The notes beneath the pieces are model-generated. The model made no database searches and was not told the DNA's origin. It was given only the letters and a program-made list of their open reading frames with translations. A program made the position numbers and the translations under genes. From Pseudomonas viridiflava (GTDB lineage Bacteria; Pseudomonadota; Gammaproteobacteria; Pseudomonadales; Pseudomonadaceae): 64,000 nt of DNA. This document shows positions 1 through 18,388 of this stretch, piece by piece; position 1 is the stretch's first letter; every line of letters starts with the position of its first letter. The DNA lies in the NCBI RefSeq assembly GCF_900602065.1, contig NZ_UWFN01000091.1, positions 1 through 64,000 of the forward strand. The letters are read 5' to 3'.

Positions 1-80
1 ATCCCGAACTCAGTAGTGAAACGATGTATCGCCGATGGTAGTGTGGGGTTTCCCCATGTGAGAGTAGGTCATCGTCAAGA
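1..80 (+). rRNA. rrf: 5S ribosomal RNA, 3' part
   Basis: The first 80 bases match the 3' two thirds of a Pseudomonas 5S rRNA, including the block around ggtagtgtggggtttcccc and the 3' end gtcatcgtcaaga that pairs with the missing 5' strand. The 5' part lies outside the window. It is the last gene of an rrn operon, because a terminator follows directly. Confidence 0.93.
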
Positions 81-91
81 TTAAATTCCAG

Positions 92-125
92 AACCCCTGA
101 TCGCTTACGCGTTCAGGGGTTTTGT
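92..125 (+). terminator. rrn operon terminator
   Basis: An aacccctga / tcaggggtt stem with an 11-base loop runs into a T-rich tail, 11 bases after the 5S end. This is a typical intrinsic terminator closing the rRNA operon. Confidence 0.85.
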
Positions 126-322
126 TTATGCGCGAAGAAAAAGCTTCGCCACCCCGAAACTTCGCTTCGCAGTCTTCGGCAGTTCCTATAGGTCCTATGT
201 TGTCGCCGTGTCTCCATGCGCACGATGTAGCTTTTGCTATCGCTGAATTAACGATGAGTCGTTTCTATGCATCTTCGTCCTGCGTGGCTATGATGCGAGC
301 CTTATTGCATGGCGATCTCTAA

Positions 323-1285
323 ATGCTGACGTTGTTGAAGCTCCTTGAGGATGGGAAATTTCATTCTGGGCAGGCTCTGGGCGAGGCTCTCGGGGTAAGT
401 CGTACTTCTGTGTGGAAGCAGCTGCAGCTGTTGGAGTCTGAGCTGCATATTGGCGTCCATAAGGTCAGAGGCCGCGGATATAAGCTCGAGAGTCCTTTAT
501 CTCTTTTGCAGGGTAGTGAGATATCCGCGGTGGCCGGGGATGCAAGTGGCTGGCCGGTTATTGTCTACGATTCGATAGGGTCAACCAATGCGGCTGCGAT
601 GAAGCTGATTGCGGAGAGCGTCCCTACGCCTTTTGTCGTGATGGCCGAGCGCCAGACTGCTGGGCGTGGTCGCAGAGGCCGAAAGTGGGTAAGTCCATTT
701 GGCGAGAACATCTACTACAGCTTGGCCCTTCGAATCGATGGAGGGATGCGCCAGCTCGAAGGAATGAGTCTTCTGATTGGATTGGCCGTACTGAAGACTT
801 TGCGAGAAATGGGCGTACAGGGTGCCGGATTGAAGTGGCCAAATGACGTCCTTGTGGGGCAGCGTAAGATCGCCGGAATACTCCTGGAGTTGGTTGGTGA
901 TCCTGCTGATGTCTGTCATGTGATTATAGGCATTGGAATAAACGTGAACATGCGAGCGACAGAGGAGGTCGATCAGCTGTGGACCTCATTGAGGCTGGAG
1001 ACCGGCATCCTGTGTAGTCGCAATGCGCTAGCTGGCAAGTTGACCAGCAATATCGAGGGTTACTTATCTGCCCATCAGATATCCGGTTTTGCGGAGTTCA
1101 GGGCTGAATGGGAGAGTAATCACCTATGGCAGGGCTGTGCTGTCAGTTTGCTTGCCGGCACTCAGGTGGTTGAGGGCACTGTTTTGGGTATTGATTCGCA
1201 AGGTGCGCTGCGATTGCTGGTTGGAGATGAAGAGAAAGTGTTTAGTGGTGGAGAGCTCAGCTTGAGGTTGCGTGATGATACTTGA
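323..1285 (+). CDS. birA: bifunctional biotin--protein ligase / biotin operon repressor BirA
   Basis: BirA activates biotin to biotinoyl-AMP and attaches it to the biotin carrier protein of acetyl-CoA carboxylase and other carboxylases; with free ligand it represses biotin synthesis genes. The 320 residues show an N-terminal winged HTH (about 15-55, with [12 protein letters not shown]), the nucleotide/biotin loop GRGRRGRKW (114-122), the catalytic Lys in KWPND (171-175) and a C-terminal SH3-like part. The HTH means the repressor function is probably kept. Length equals the E. coli family member. The stop overlaps the start of coaX, so the two are translationally coupled. The 240 bases upstream hold no convincing gene. 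Confidence 0.96.
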   Translation: MLTLLKLLEDGKFHSGQALGEALGVSRTSVWKQLQLLESELHIGVHKVRGRGYKLESPLSLLQGSEISAVAGDASGWPVIVYDSIGSTNAAAMKLIAESVPTPFVVMAERQTAGRGRRGRKWVSPFGENIYYSLALRIDGGMRQLEGMSLLIGLAVLKTLREMGVQGAGLKWPNDVLVGQRKIAGILLELVGDPADVCHVIIGIGINVNMRATEEVDQLWTSLRLETGILCSRNALAGKLTSNIEGYLSAHQISGFAEFRAEWESNHLWQGCAVSLLAGTQVVEGTVLGIDSQGALRLLVGDEEKVFSGGELSLRLRDDT

Positions 1286-2024
1286 GCTGGATTGTGGGAA
1301 TAGTTTCATAAAATGGCGTGTCATTCGCCAGGGGCTGCCGGGGCTAGTATCGGGTGGCGTGGTCGACTCTGATGAAAAGCTTATTGAGGATATTGCGGCT
1401 ACTCCCGGGTTGACCCTCCGTCATAGCCGTATGGTTAGCGTGCGCAGTCCTGAGGAAACCCAGAAGCTGGTGGCGATGATTGCTGAAGCGTTCAGCCTCG
1501 AAACCCGGTGCGCGAGTTCGGCCAAAATATTAGCGGGTGTAGAGAACGGCTACGAAGCTTTCGAGCGATTGGGGCTTGATCGTTGGCTGGCTTTGGTGGG
1601 CGCTTATGCAACTGTCGGCAAGGCCTGCCTCATACTTGATTTGGGTACGGCGATTACCTCGGATTTTGTCAGCGCTGATGGTGAGCATCTGGGGGGGTAT
1701 ATATGCCCGGGCATGCCTCTGATGCGCGGCCAGCTTCGCACTCATACCAGGCGTATTCGATACGACGATGCGGCTGCCGAAGAGGCTCAGTCCAGCTTGG
1801 CCCCGGGCCGCTCTACGGCGGAAGCTGTGGAACGGGGTTGCACGCTGATGCTAAGGGGGTTTGCGGCTTCTCAGTTAACACTTGCGCAGCAGTATCTCGG
1901 GGATGATTTCATCGTGTTTGTGACGGGTGGAGATGCTGAGTTGATCAGGGATGTCACGCCGGGTGCGAGGCACATGCCTGATCTGGTATTCGTTGGTCTC
2001 GCGTTAGCCTGTCCTTTGGCTTGA
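1275..2024 (+). CDS. coaX: type III pantothenate kinase
   Basis: CoaX phosphorylates pantothenate, the first step of coenzyme A synthesis. The type III (ASKHA fold) signatures are present: DCGNS near the N terminus (phosphate 1 motif), ILDLGTAIT for phosphate 2, GGYICPG and VTGGDA for the adenosine site. An ATG at 1275 gives 249 residues; a GTG one codon earlier is also possible. It overlaps the birA end by 11 bases and is followed 7 bases later by the SPOR-like gene, forming the birA-coaX-SPOR operon that Pseudomonas keeps upstream of the tRNA cluster. Confidence 0.95.
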   Translation: MILELDCGNSFIKWRVIRQGLPGLVSGGVVDSDEKLIEDIAATPGLTLRHSRMVSVRSPEETQKLVAMIAEAFSLETRCASSAKILAGVENGYEAFERLGLDRWLALVGAYATVGKACLILDLGTAITSDFVSADGEHLGGYICPGMPLMRGQLRTHTRRIRYDDAAAEEAQSSLAPGRSTAEAVERGCTLMLRGFAASQLTLAQQYLGDDFIVFVTGGDAELIRDVTPGARHMPDLVFVGLALACPLA

Positions 2025-2031
2025 GGTTTTT

Positions 2032-2469
2032 ATGCGGTGGTTATTTCTTTTGCTGCTTATGCTCAATGGTCTCTATTACGTGTGGCATCAGCAAGAGGCT
2101 CCGTTAAGGGCGAAAGAAGTTTTGCCGCTGTCTCTTTATCGGGCTGAGCAGCAAAACATACATCTCCTCAGTGAGACCGAGGGTAGTGCGGAGTCGTTGG
2201 GTGAGCGCGAGGCTCCGGACAAATGTCTCTACTTGGGTGGGTTTGCGCGACAGGAGGAGGCGCGCACGGTTGAGCAGCGTCTAATGAGTCTTGATGTGCA
2301 GACTCAATTGCGGGAGATCCATCTTGATGGTGCCAATGCGTACTGGATTAAAATAGAACCTGCCAGCCGTCGTCTTGTCGGAGATGCTCTTTTGAGAGGG
2401 TTTGCTCAGGATTTCCCCGATCTGAAAAATAAAATAATGTTGTGCGAAGGCATTGCAACCGCGCAGTAG
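2032..2469 (+). CDS. SPOR-like membrane-anchored protein
   Basis: A 145-residue protein with one N-terminal membrane segment (about 2-18, LFLLLLMLNGLYYVW), a variable linker, and a C-terminal domain (about 66-140) with the spacing of a SPOR fold: YLGGFARQEEARTVEQRL, then a second strand-helix unit ending in a cysteine. SPOR domains bind denuded peptidoglycan at the division septum; that function is family knowledge and not shown here. It is the third gene of the birA-coaX transcript. The domain call is by pattern and moderately sure. Confidence 0.72.
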   Translation: MRWLFLLLLMLNGLYYVWHQQEAPLRAKEVLPLSLYRAEQQNIHLLSETEGSAESLGEREAPDKCLYLGGFARQEEARTVEQRLMSLDVQTQLREIHLDGANAYWIKIEPASRRLVGDALLRGFAQDFPDLKNKIMLCEGIATAQ

Positions 2470-2570
2470 TTTGCATAGAATGGCGCCCGCTTCGCAGTGC
2501 TTGATAATTTTTAAAAGGCTCTGCAACTGCGGTCAACGTTTGTAACCTCAGGTTTTTAATGAGAAAAAGG

Positions 2571-2599
2571 TTGACAGAAGGGTAGCATGAGTTGAGAAT
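2571..2599 (+). promoter_or_regulatory. sigma-70 promoter of the Tyr-Gly-Thr tRNA operon
   Basis: TTGACA at 2571, 17-base spacer, GAGAAT at 2594, followed by a GC-rich stretch expected of a stringently controlled stable-RNA promoter. Transcription would start a few bases before tRNA-Tyr. Confidence 0.7.
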
Positions 2600-2612
2600 G
2601 CTGCCTCGTTCA

Positions 2613-2697
2613 GGAGGGGTTCCCGAGCGGCCAAAGGGATCAGACTGTAAATCTGACGTCTACGACTTCGAAGGTTCGAATCCTTCTCCCTCCACCA
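2613..2697 (+). tRNA. tyrT: tRNA-Tyr (GTA)
   Basis: An 85-base cloverleaf with a long variable arm, anticodon GTA in ctgtaaatc, T arm ggttcgaatcc, paired GGAGGGG / CTCCCTCC acceptor and encoded CCA. It is first of three cotranscribed tRNAs. Confidence 0.96.
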
Positions 2698-2722
2698 TAT
2701 TTAAGGCTGTGTAGCAAGTTAG

Positions 2723-2796
<74 letters not shown>

Positions 2797-2821
2797 GATT
2801 TGCTGTATGTCCGAAGAGTTT

Positions 2822-2897
2822 GCTCTTGTAGCTCAGTTGGTAGAGCACACCCTTGGTAAGGGTGAGGTCAGCGGTTCAAATCCGCTCAAGAGCTCCA
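2822..2897 (+). tRNA. thrT: tRNA-Thr (GGT)
   Basis: A 76-base cloverleaf with acceptor GCTCTTG / CAAGAGC, anticodon GGT in cttggta, and encoded CCA. In many gammaproteobacteria a tuf copy follows this gene; here a terminator follows instead. Confidence 0.96.
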
Positions 2898-2901
2898 TTA
2901 T

Positions 2902-2934
2902 AAAGGCAGATATGAAAATATCTGCCTTTGCTTT
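2902..2934 (+). terminator. terminator after tRNA-Thr
   Basis: A 12-bp perfect stem, aaaggcagatat / atatctgccttt, with a GAAA tetraloop runs into gcttt. It ends the tRNA transcript five bases after tRNA-Thr. Confidence 0.85.
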
Positions 2935-3032
2935 ACTAGTCGTTTCGGTGTGTTTGGAATGATTGGTTCTGGTCTTTTTGCCTATACGTCTCCTGGTCTT
3001 GGGTTTCGTAGGTTGGTCGGGTGGGAAGGCAG

Positions 3033-3061
3033 TTGAAAAATTATTGTTGGGCTGGCATATT
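3033..3061 (+). promoter_or_regulatory. sigma-70 promoter for tRNA-Trp-secE-nusG
   Basis: TTGAAA at 3033, exact 17-base spacer, CATATT at 3056. The start point would fall about 15 bases before tRNA-Trp, so the tRNA, secE and nusG probably share this promoter. Confidence 0.62.
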
Positions 3062-3082
3062 GGTCGGCCTGATTTTGCTTTT

Positions 3083-3158
3083 AGGTCAGTAGCTCAATTG
3101 GCAGAGCGACGGTCTCCAAAACCGTAGGTTGGGGGTTCGATTCCCTCCTGACCTGCCA
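3083..3158 (+). tRNA. trpT: tRNA-Trp (CCA)
   Basis: A 76-base cloverleaf, acceptor AGGTCAG / CTGACCT, anticodon CCA in gtctccaaaac, T arm gggttcgattccc, and terminal GCCA. It sits 46 bases before secE, the usual arrangement. Confidence 0.96.
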
Positions 3159-3204
3159 GATTCACTAGATTGTATCTGGCTTTCTTTTCACAGGATTATC
3201 GTAG

Positions 3205-3573
3205 ATGACTCTCAAGGCTGAAGCCCAAGAATCTCGCTTCGATCTGCTCAAGTGGCTGGTTGTGGTCGCTCTGGTAGTGGTTGGGGTTGTCGGTAATCAA
3301 TACTACTCAGCTCAGCCTATTTTGTATCGCGTCCTGGTCCTGCTTGTGCTGGCTGGGGTTGCTGCATTTGTAGGTCTGCAGACTGGTCGGGGCAAGGCTT
3401 TCTTTGTTTTGGCTAAGGAAGCTCGTGCTGAAATTCGCAAAGTCGTTTGGCCGACTCGCCAAGAAACCACGCAGACCACTTTGATTGTGGTGGCTGTTGT
3501 TCTGGTTATGGCGTTGCTGTTGTGGGGGCTTGACTCCCTGCTCGGCTGGCTTGTTTCCTTGATTGTTGGCTAA
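3205..3573 (+). CDS. secE: preprotein translocase subunit SecE
   Basis: SecE clamps the SecY channel in the inner membrane. The 122-residue protein has three hydrophobic segments (about 16-33, 39-56 and 92-117), as in the three-helix enterobacterial SecE, and the conserved amphipathic stretch EARAEIRKVVWPTRQETTQT just before the last helix. nusG follows 9 bases later, the universal secE-nusG pair. Confidence 0.97.
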   Translation: MTLKAEAQESRFDLLKWLVVVALVVVGVVGNQYYSAQPILYRVLVLLVLAGVAAFVGLQTGRGKAFFVLAKEARAEIRKVVWPTRQETTQTTLIVVAVVLVMALLLWGLDSLLGWLVSLIVG

Positions 3574-3582
3574 GGGTGTCCC

Positions 3583-4116
3583 GTGGCTAAGCGTTGGTAC
3601 GTAGTGCATGCTTATTCGGGTTACGAAAAGCATGTAATGCGCTCGTTGATCGAGCGTGTGAAGCTGGCTGGCATGGAAGATGGCTTCGGCGAAATTCTGG
3701 TTCCCACTGAAGAAGTGGTGGAAATGCGTAATGGCCAGAAGCGCAAAAGCGAACGTAAATTCTTTCCAGGATATGTGCTGGTCCAGATGGACATGAACGA
3801 AGGTACTTGGCACTTGGTCAAGGATACTCCTCGTGTTATGGGCTTCATTGGTGGCACGGCTGACAAGCCTGCTCCGATTACTGATAAAGAAGCTGATGCG
3901 ATACTTCGTCGCGTTGCTGATGGCAGCGACAAGCCTAAGCCTAAGACTCTGTTTGAGCCGGGTGAAGTGGTTCGCGTCACAGATGGTCCATTCGCTGATT
4001 TTAATGGCACTGTCGAAGAAGTTAACTACGAGAAGAGCCGCATTCAAGTTGCAGTGCTCATTTTCGGTCGCTCTACTCCGGTGGAGCTGGAGTTCAGTCA
4101 GGTCGAAAAGGTCTAG
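3583..4116 (+). CDS. nusG: transcription termination/antitermination factor NusG
   Basis: NusG binds the RNA polymerase clamp and couples it to Rho or to ribosomal S10. The 177-residue protein has the NGN domain (about 1-115, starting [14 protein letters not shown]) and a C-terminal KOW domain (about 124-177, [20 protein letters not shown]). It starts at GTG after gggtgtccc, close behind secE. A strong terminator follows, separating this transcript from the ribosomal genes. Confidence 0.98.
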   Translation: MAKRWYVVHAYSGYEKHVMRSLIERVKLAGMEDGFGEILVPTEEVVEMRNGQKRKSERKFFPGYVLVQMDMNEGTWHLVKDTPRVMGFIGGTADKPAPITDKEADAILRRVADGSDKPKPKTLFEPGEVVRVTDGPFADFNGTVEEVNYEKSRIQVAVLIFGRSTPVELEFSQVEKV

Positions 4117-4132
4117 CTGATCGAGAATCCCA

Positions 4133-4163
4133 CACCCCGTAGCCGAAGGCTGTGGGGTTTTTT
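4133..4163 (+). terminator. terminator after nusG
   Basis: An accccgtagcc / ggctgtggggt stem closed by GAA and followed by six T residues. Confidence 0.88.
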
Positions 4164-4234
4164 CGTCACTGGGATAAACGTGCAAGTAACCGGGGAGCCT
4201 TAATTGGCGTTTGAACCCGTAATTGGAGTGCCTC

Positions 4235-4666
4235 ATGGCCAAGAAAATTACCGCTTACATCAAGCTGCAAGTGAAAGCTGCTCAAGCTAACCCAAGCCCG
4301 CCAGTAGGTCCGGCCTTGGGTCAGCACGGCGTGAACATCATGGAATTCTGCAAGGCCTTCAACGCCCGTACTCAGGGTCTTGAGCCGGGTCTGCCAACTC
4401 CAGTGATCATCACTGTCTATAGCGACCGTAGCTTCACTTTCGAAACAAAGAGCACCCCTGCTTCGGTTCTGCTGAAGAAAGCTGCTGGTCTGACTAGCGG
4501 TTCGGCACGTCCGAACACCGTTAAAGTTGGCACCGTGACTCGTGCACAGTTGGAAGATATCGCTAAAGCAAAAAATGCGGATCTGACTGCTGCTGACATG
4601 GAAGCGGCCGTGCGTACTATCGCCGGTTCCGCTCGTAGCATGGGCCTTAACGTGGAGGGTGTGTAA
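4235..4666 (+). CDS. rplK: 50S ribosomal protein L11
   Basis: L11 (143 residues) binds the 23S GTPase-associated centre and is needed for RelA activation. The ATG at 4235 ([12 protein letters not shown]) is chosen over an upstream in-frame TTG because that TTG lies inside the ribosome-binding site TTGGAG. The [20 protein letters not shown] segment is the conserved N-terminal domain. It overlaps rplA by one base (TAATG), indicating coupling. Confidence 0.98.
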   Translation: MAKKITAYIKLQVKAAQANPSPPVGPALGQHGVNIMEFCKAFNARTQGLEPGLPTPVIITVYSDRSFTFETKSTPASVLLKKAAGLTSGSARPNTVKVGTVTRAQLEDIAKAKNADLTAADMEAAVRTIAGSARSMGLNVEGV

Positions 4667-5361
4667 TGGCTAAGCTGACTAAGCGCCAAAAAGCTATCGC
4701 GGCTAAAATCGAGCCGGGCAAATCTTACAGCTTCACCGACGCAGCTACGCTGCTGGCCGAGCTGTCGACCGTTAAGTTCAGTGAGTCTGTAGACGTTGCT
4801 GTAAACCTCGGTGTTGACCCGCGTAAATCTGACCAGGTTGTTCGTAGCGCTACTGTGCTGCCGCACGGCACTGGCAAGACTGTTCGCGTTGCTGTGTTCA
4901 CCCAGGGTCCTGCTGCAGAAGCCGCTCTGGCTGCTGGCGCTGATCGTGTTGGTATGGACGATCTGGCTGCCGAAATGAAAGGCGGCGACCTGAACTACGA
5001 CGTAGTTATCGCTTCCCCGGACGCGATGCGTGTTGTTGGTCAGTTGGGTCAGATTCTCGGTCCTCGCGGCCTGATGCCTAACCCTAAAGTCGGCACTGTT
5101 ACTCCTGACGTGGCTAACGCCGTCAAGAATGCCAAGGCTGGTCAGGTTCGTTATCGCACCGACAAAAACGGCATCATCCACACTTCAGTTGGCAAGGTCG
5201 GTTTCGACGCAGTCAAGCTGAAAGAAAACGTTGAAGCCCTGATCGCTGATCTTAAGCGTATCAAGCCAGCTTCTTCGAAAGGCATCTACGTTAAGCGCGT
5301 AACCTTGAGCACCACTATGGGCCCAGGCCTGGTGATCGACCAGGGTTCCCTGGACGCGTAA
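4666..5361 (+). CDS. rplA: 50S ribosomal protein L1
   Basis: L1 (231 residues) forms the mobile L1 stalk and in E. coli represses translation of rplK-rplA by binding their mRNA. The conserved [15 protein letters not shown] segment and the two-domain length are typical. Start is the ATG overlapping the rplK stop. A 194-base gap separates it from rplJ. Confidence 0.98.
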   Translation: MAKLTKRQKAIAAKIEPGKSYSFTDAATLLAELSTVKFSESVDVAVNLGVDPRKSDQVVRSATVLPHGTGKTVRVAVFTQGPAAEAALAAGADRVGMDDLAAEMKGGDLNYDVVIASPDAMRVVGQLGQILGPRGLMPNPKVGTVTPDVANAVKNAKAGQVRYRTDKNGIIHTSVGKVGFDAVKLKENVEALIADLKRIKPASSKGIYVKRVTLSTTMGPGLVIDQGSLDA

Positions 5362-5555
5362 GACGTGCTGGTGCGCTTGTCGCACCAGCAAAAAATTGGG
5401 GTCCCTGCCTGGCGGGGGCTATCCAAGACCGTAGGCGGCGCGAGTCTTAAAACACAAGCCTACGCAGATGGTGCTCCCGGTTCCTTACCGAATCAGACAC
5501 CAAAACGACATCCGGCTTAGGTCAGATGAAACGGTAACAAGCAGGAGTTAAACCC
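5362..5555 (+). promoter_or_regulatory. rplA-rplJ intergenic, likely L10 leader
   Basis: This 194-base gap begins with a gctggtgcg / cgcaccagc hairpin right after rplA and continues with a GC-rich structured stretch up to the AGGAG of rplJ. In enterobacteria the equivalent leader binds L10-L12 to control rplJL translation. Position and length fit, but the L10-binding kink-turn was not folded here, so the exact site is inference. Confidence 0.42.
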
Positions 5556-6056
5556 GTGGCAATTAAACTCGAAGACAAGAAGGCCATCGTCGCTGAAGTC
5601 AACGAGGCTGCCAAAGTCGCTCTGTCTGCTGTCGTGGCTGATGCCCGTGGCGTGACAGTTGGCGCAATGACCGGACTCCGTAAAGAGGCTCGTGAAGCTG
5701 GCGTTTATGTACGCGTTGTACGTAACACCCTGCTCAAGCGCGCTGTTGAAGGTACTGATTACAGTGTCCTCAACGACGCGTTCACTGGCCCGACCCTGAT
5801 TGCTTTCTCCAACGAACATCCTGGCGCTGCTGCCCGTTTGTTCAAAGAGTTTGCCAAGGGTCAGGATAAGTTCGAGATCAAGGCAGCTGCGTTCGAGGGC
5901 AAGTTCCTCGCAGCTAATCAGATCGACGTGCTGGCAACCTTGCCGACCCGTGACGAAGCAATCTCCCAGCTGATGAGCGTGATTCAAGGCGCTACCAGCA
6001 AATTGGCTCGTACTCTGGCGGCTATTCGCGACCAAAAAGAAGCTACCGCAGCCTAA
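5556..6056 (+). CDS. rplJ: 50S ribosomal protein L10
   Basis: L10 (166 residues) anchors the L7/L12 dimers on the ribosomal stalk. It starts at GTG ([15 protein letters not shown]) with AGGAG 11 bases upstream. The C-terminal helix (about 135-166, [20 protein letters not shown]) is the L12-binding spine. It is paired with rplL 78 bases downstream. Confidence 0.97.
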   Translation: MAIKLEDKKAIVAEVNEAAKVALSAVVADARGVTVGAMTGLRKEAREAGVYVRVVRNTLLKRAVEGTDYSVLNDAFTGPTLIAFSNEHPGAAARLFKEFAKGQDKFEIKAAAFEGKFLAANQIDVLATLPTRDEAISQLMSVIQGATSKLARTLAAIRDQKEATAA

Positions 6057-6134
6057 GGCTCCGTACCTCCTTTCGCGTATTTTTGTTTATTTCGATGGTC
6101 GCGTAGGCCGTCCCCCAATTCAGGAATTAGATTC

Positions 6135-6500
6135 ATGTCTATCTCTCAAGACGATATCCTCAACGCAGTTGGCGAAATGTCCGTTCTGCAGGTTGTTGAG
6201 CTGATCAAAGCCTTCGAAGAAAAGTTCGGCGTAACTGCTGCAGCTGCTTCGGCTGGTCCAGCTGCTGCTGCCGCTGTTGTTGAAGAGCAAACTGAATTCA
6301 ACGTCATGCTGCTGGAAGCTGGCGAGAAGAAAGTTAACGTCATCAAGGCTGTACGTGAGCTGACCGGTCTGGGCTTGAAAGAAGCCAAGGCTGTAGTTGA
6401 CGGCGCCCCAGCACTGGTTCTGGAAGCAGTTGCGAAAGACGCTGCTGACAAAGCCAAAGCTGCGCTGGAAGAAGCAGGCGCTAAAGTCGAGCTGAAATAA
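6135..6500 (+). CDS. rplL: 50S ribosomal protein L7/L12
   Basis: The 121-residue stalk protein recruits translational GTPases. It shows the N-terminal dimer domain (about 1-35), an Ala-rich hinge (about 36-52) and the C-terminal factor-binding domain with [11 protein letters not shown]. An attenuator-like hairpin follows before rpoB, which would allow much more L7/L12 than polymerase to be made. Confidence 0.98.
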   Translation: MSISQDDILNAVGEMSVLQVVELIKAFEEKFGVTAAAASAGPAAAAAVVEEQTEFNVMLLEAGEKKVNVIKAVRELTGLGLKEAKAVVDGAPALVLEAVAKDAADKAKAALEEAGAKVELK

Positions 6501-6546
6501 GTATCGACTTTGAGTGTCCAGCCCAAGCGTTAAGCGAAAGGCTGAT

Positions 6547-6575
6547 GGCTGGTGGCTCTTGCCACCGGCCTTTTT
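6547..6575 (+). terminator. rplL-rpoB attenuator hairpin
   Basis: The ggctggtggc / gccaccggcc stem is followed by five T residues and lies 47 bases after rplL. By analogy with E. coli it should be a partial terminator that lowers rpoBC transcription relative to rplJL. The remaining 145 bases to rpoB hold no gene. Confidence 0.7.
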
Positions 6576-6720
6576 CCGTTATAGATGACTGGCTCGGCCG
6601 GTATCCATAGCGCGTAAAAACCACCGGTGATGGTGGCGCAAACCAAGGGGTTTGCACGATTTTCTGGCTGTTCCCGTCGGGAGGAGCCAAACAAGCAGGT
6701 GACCAAGCTGGGGAACGCTG

Positions 6721-10794
<4,074 letters not shown>

Positions 10795-10857
10795 CACGTG
10801 ACGCGAATCGAGGGTGGGTCGGTATGACTGCCCTCTGCTCCGCCAGGAGGAAAGGCC

Positions 10858-15057
<4,200 letters not shown>

Positions 15058-15138
15058 AGAGTAAGGCCTCGGTCTCCTTTCTCACCGAGCGACAGGTAAA
15101 TCCTGTTGTTCGGCGCGAAAGGAGCTCGGGGCTTTGTC

Positions 15139-15167
15139 TTGACTGGGGGCAAGATCCTCTTTAGACT
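15139..15167 (+). promoter_or_regulatory. sigma-70 promoter of the str operon
   Basis: TTGACT at 15139, 17-base spacer, TAGACT at 15162. It lies in the 201-base rpoC-rpsL gap and would give a leader of about 85 bases. A ctcggtgag-like inverted repeat lies just after rpoC. Confidence 0.72.
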
Positions 15168-15258
15168 CTTGTACCCCTAAATTTGGCGGGACTCGCGTCC
15201 TGCCATTTTGCTTTTCTTGCAAGACAATAGCGTCGCAAGACAACAGTGGAGCTAGTAG

Positions 15259-15630
15259 ATGGCAACTATCAACCAGCTGGTACGTCAGCCGCGTAAGCGT
15301 ATCGTCGAGAAATCCGACGTGCCTGCGCTGCAGAACTGCCCGCAACGTCGTGGCGTATGCACTCGTGTGTATACCACCACGCCGAAAAAACCTAACTCGG
15401 CACTGCGTAAAGTATGCCGTGTGCGCCTGACCAACGGTTTCGAGGTTTCCTCGTACATCGGTGGTGAAGGTCACAACCTGCAAGAACACAGCGTGGTACT
15501 GATTCGTGGCGGTCGTGTAAAAGACTTGCCAGGTGTTCGTTATCACACCGTTCGCGGTTCTTTGGATACTTCCGGCGTTAAAGGTCGTAACCAGGGTCGC
15601 TCGAAGTACGGTACCAAGAAGCCTAAGTAG
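15259..15630 (+). CDS. rpsL: 30S ribosomal protein S12
   Basis: S12 (123 residues) sits at the decoding centre. The [11 protein letters not shown] and [12 protein letters not shown] segments carry the usual lysines at the streptomycin-resistance positions, so this allele looks wild type. It is the first gene of the str operon (rpsL-rpsG-fusA-tuf). The 122-base gap to rpsG is where E. coli S7 regulates the operon; whether that holds here is not visible. Confidence 0.98.
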   Translation: MATINQLVRQPRKRIVEKSDVPALQNCPQRRGVCTRVYTTTPKKPNSALRKVCRVRLTNGFEVSSYIGGEGHNLQEHSVVLIRGGRVKDLPGVRYHTVRGSLDTSGVKGRNQGRSKYGTKKPK

Positions 15631-15731
15631 TATTTGGCTTCCTGTGACAAATTGCAGATTTCTATTTTTCTGAGTCGATAAGAGTAAGGTCGGGCGCACT
15701 CCAGAGTGAGTGGTGGTCCCGAGCTACCTGA

Positions 15732-16223
<492 letters not shown>

Positions 16224-16253
16224 TTTCAGCGTCACTAATTTTGCGAGGGCTTT

Positions 16254-18356
16254 ATGGCTCGTACTACTCCGATTAACCGCTACCGTAACATCGGTATCGT
16301 TGCTCACGTGGATGCTGGTAAAACCACCACCACCGAGCGCGTCCTTTTTTACACTGGCGTAAACCACAAAATGGGCGAGGTGCATGATGGCGCCGCGACC
16401 ATGGACTGGATGGTGCAAGAGCAGGAGCGGGGTATTACCATTACTTCCGCTGCAACGACTGCATTCTGGGCTGGCTCCGTTAAGCAGTTCGAGAAGCATC
16501 GCTTCAATATCATCGATACTCCGGGTCACGTTGACTTCACCATTGAAGTAGAGCGCTCTTTGCGCGTACTCGATGGTGCGGTCGTTGTGTTCTGTGGTAC
16601 TTCGGGTGTTGAGCCTCAGTCCGAAACTGTATGGCGTCAAGCCAACAAGTACGGTGTTCCGCGTCTTGTTTACGTAAACAAGATGGACCGTGCTGGTGCG
16701 AACTTCCTGCGCGTGATCGGTCAGATCAAGCAGCGCCTGGGTCACACTCCGGTGCCAATTCAGTTGGCTATCGGCTCTGAAGACAACTTCCAGGGTCAGA
16801 TCGATCTGATGACCATGGAAGCGGTTTACTGGGATGACGCCGACAAGGGCATGGCTCCTCGTCGCGAAGCTATTCCTGCTGAGCTGCAAGAGTTGGCTGA
16901 TGAGTGGCGTAGCAACATGGTTGAAGCTGCTGCTGAAGCCAGTGAAGAGCTGATGAACAAGTACCTTGAGGGTGAAGAGCTCACCAACGAGGAAATCGAA
17001 GGCGCTTTGCGTCAGCGTACTATCGCTGGTGAAATCGTTCTCGCTGTTTGCGGTTCTTCCTTCAAGAACAAGGGCGTTCCCCTGGTTCTCGATGCGGTGA
17101 TCAAGTACCTGCCTGCGCCTGTGGACATTCCTGCCATCAAGGGTTCCGATCCGGATGACGAGACTGTCGAAATGGAGCGTCATGCAGACGACAATGAGCC
17201 GTTCTCGGCTCTGGCGTTCAAGATCGCTACAGACCCGTTCGTGGGTACTTTGACCTTTGCTCGTGTTTACTCGGGTGTGTTGAGCTCCGGCGACGGCGTG
17301 ATCAACTCGGTAAAAGGCAAGAAAGAGCGTGTTGGTCGTATGGTGCAAATGCATGCGAACACCCGTGAAGAGATCAAAGAAGTTCGCGCTGGTGACATCG
17401 CGGCTCTGATCGGCATGAAGGACGTCACTACTGGTGACACCCTCTGCTCGGCTGACAAGCCAATCATCCTGGTTCGCATGGACTTCCCGGAGCCGGTTAT
17501 TTCGGTTGCCGTTGAGCCAAAAACCAAGGATGACCAGGAAAAAATGGGTATCGCTCTGGGCAAACTTGCTCAGGAAGACCCGTCTTTCCGCGTCAAGACT
17601 GATGAAGAGACTGGTCAAACGATCATCTCTGGCATGGGCGAATTGCACCTGGACATCCTGGTTGACCGGATGCGCCGTGAGTTCAACGTCGAAGCCAACA
17701 TCGGCAAGCCACAGGTTTCCTATCGTGAGAAGATCACGAAGGCTTGTGAGATCGAAGGCAAGTTCGTTCGTCAATCCGGCGGTCGTGGCCAGTTCGGCCA
17801 TTGCTGGATTCGTTTTGCTCCTGCTGACGAAGGTCAGGAAGGTCTGCAGTTCGTGAACGAAGTGGTTGGTGGTGTTGTTCCTAAGGAATACATCCCGGCT
17901 ATCCAGAAGGGTATCGAAGAGCAGATGAAGAACGGTGTTGTTGCCGGCTATCCGCTGATCGGCCTGAAGGCTACCGTTTTCGATGGTTCTTACCACGACG
18001 TCGACTCCAACGAGATGGCGTTTAAGGTGGCAGCCTCCATGGCGACCAAGCAACTCGCTACCAAAGGTGGTGGTGTTGTTCTTGAGCCGATCATGAAGGT
18101 TGAAGTTGTTACACCTGAGGACTACATGGGTGACGTGATGGGTGACCTGAACCGTCGTCGTGGTCTGATCCAGGGTATGGAAGATACGGTTTCTGGCAAA
18201 GTGATTCGCGCCGAAGTACCGTTGGGTGAGATGTTCGGTTATGCGACCGACGTTCGCTCCATGTCTCAGGGTCGCGCGAGCTACTCCATGGAATTCTCCA
18301 AATACTCCGAAGCTCCGTCGAATGTCGTCGAAGCTATCGTTAAAAAACAAGGCTGA
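16254..18356 (+). CDS. fusA: elongation factor G
   Basis: EF-G drives ribosomal translocation. The 700-residue protein carries G1 [13 protein letters not shown], the switch-[10 protein letters not shown] and NKMD of the G domain, then the four further translocase domains. Pseudomonas often has a second EF-G elsewhere; this is the ribosomal-operon copy, 32 bases before tuf. Confidence 0.98.
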   Translation: MARTTPINRYRNIGIVAHVDAGKTTTTERVLFYTGVNHKMGEVHDGAATMDWMVQEQERGITITSAATTAFWAGSVKQFEKHRFNIIDTPGHVDFTIEVERSLRVLDGAVVVFCGTSGVEPQSETVWRQANKYGVPRLVYVNKMDRAGANFLRVIGQIKQRLGHTPVPIQLAIGSEDNFQGQIDLMTMEAVYWDDADKGMAPRREAIPAELQELADEWRSNMVEAAAEASEELMNKYLEGEELTNEEIEGALRQRTIAGEIVLAVCGSSFKNKGVPLVLDAVIKYLPAPVDIPAIKGSDPDDETVEMERHADDNEPFSALAFKIATDPFVGTLTFARVYSGVLSSGDGVINSVKGKKERVGRMVQMHANTREEIKEVRAGDIAALIGMKDVTTGDTLCSADKPIILVRMDFPEPVISVAVEPKTKDDQEKMGIALGKLAQEDPSFRVKTDEETGQTIISGMGELHLDILVDRMRREFNVEANIGKPQVSYREKITKACEIEGKFVRQSGGRGQFGHCWIRFAPADEGQEGLQFVNEVVGGVVPKEYIPAIQKGIEEQMKNGVVAGYPLIGLKATVFDGSYHDVDSNEMAFKVAASMATKQLATKGGGVVLEPIMKVEVVTPEDYMGDVMGDLNRRRGLIQGMEDTVSGKVIRAEVPLGEMFGYATDVRSMSQGRASYSMEFSKYSEAPSNVVEAIVKKQG

Positions 18357-18388
18357 TTTCAGCCCCTTTAGGCTAGGAGTTCACTGTC

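Noticed and set aside
122..322. 66-codon frame between the 5S terminator and birA
   Set aside because: It starts inside the terminator tail, has no ribosome site and no family look.
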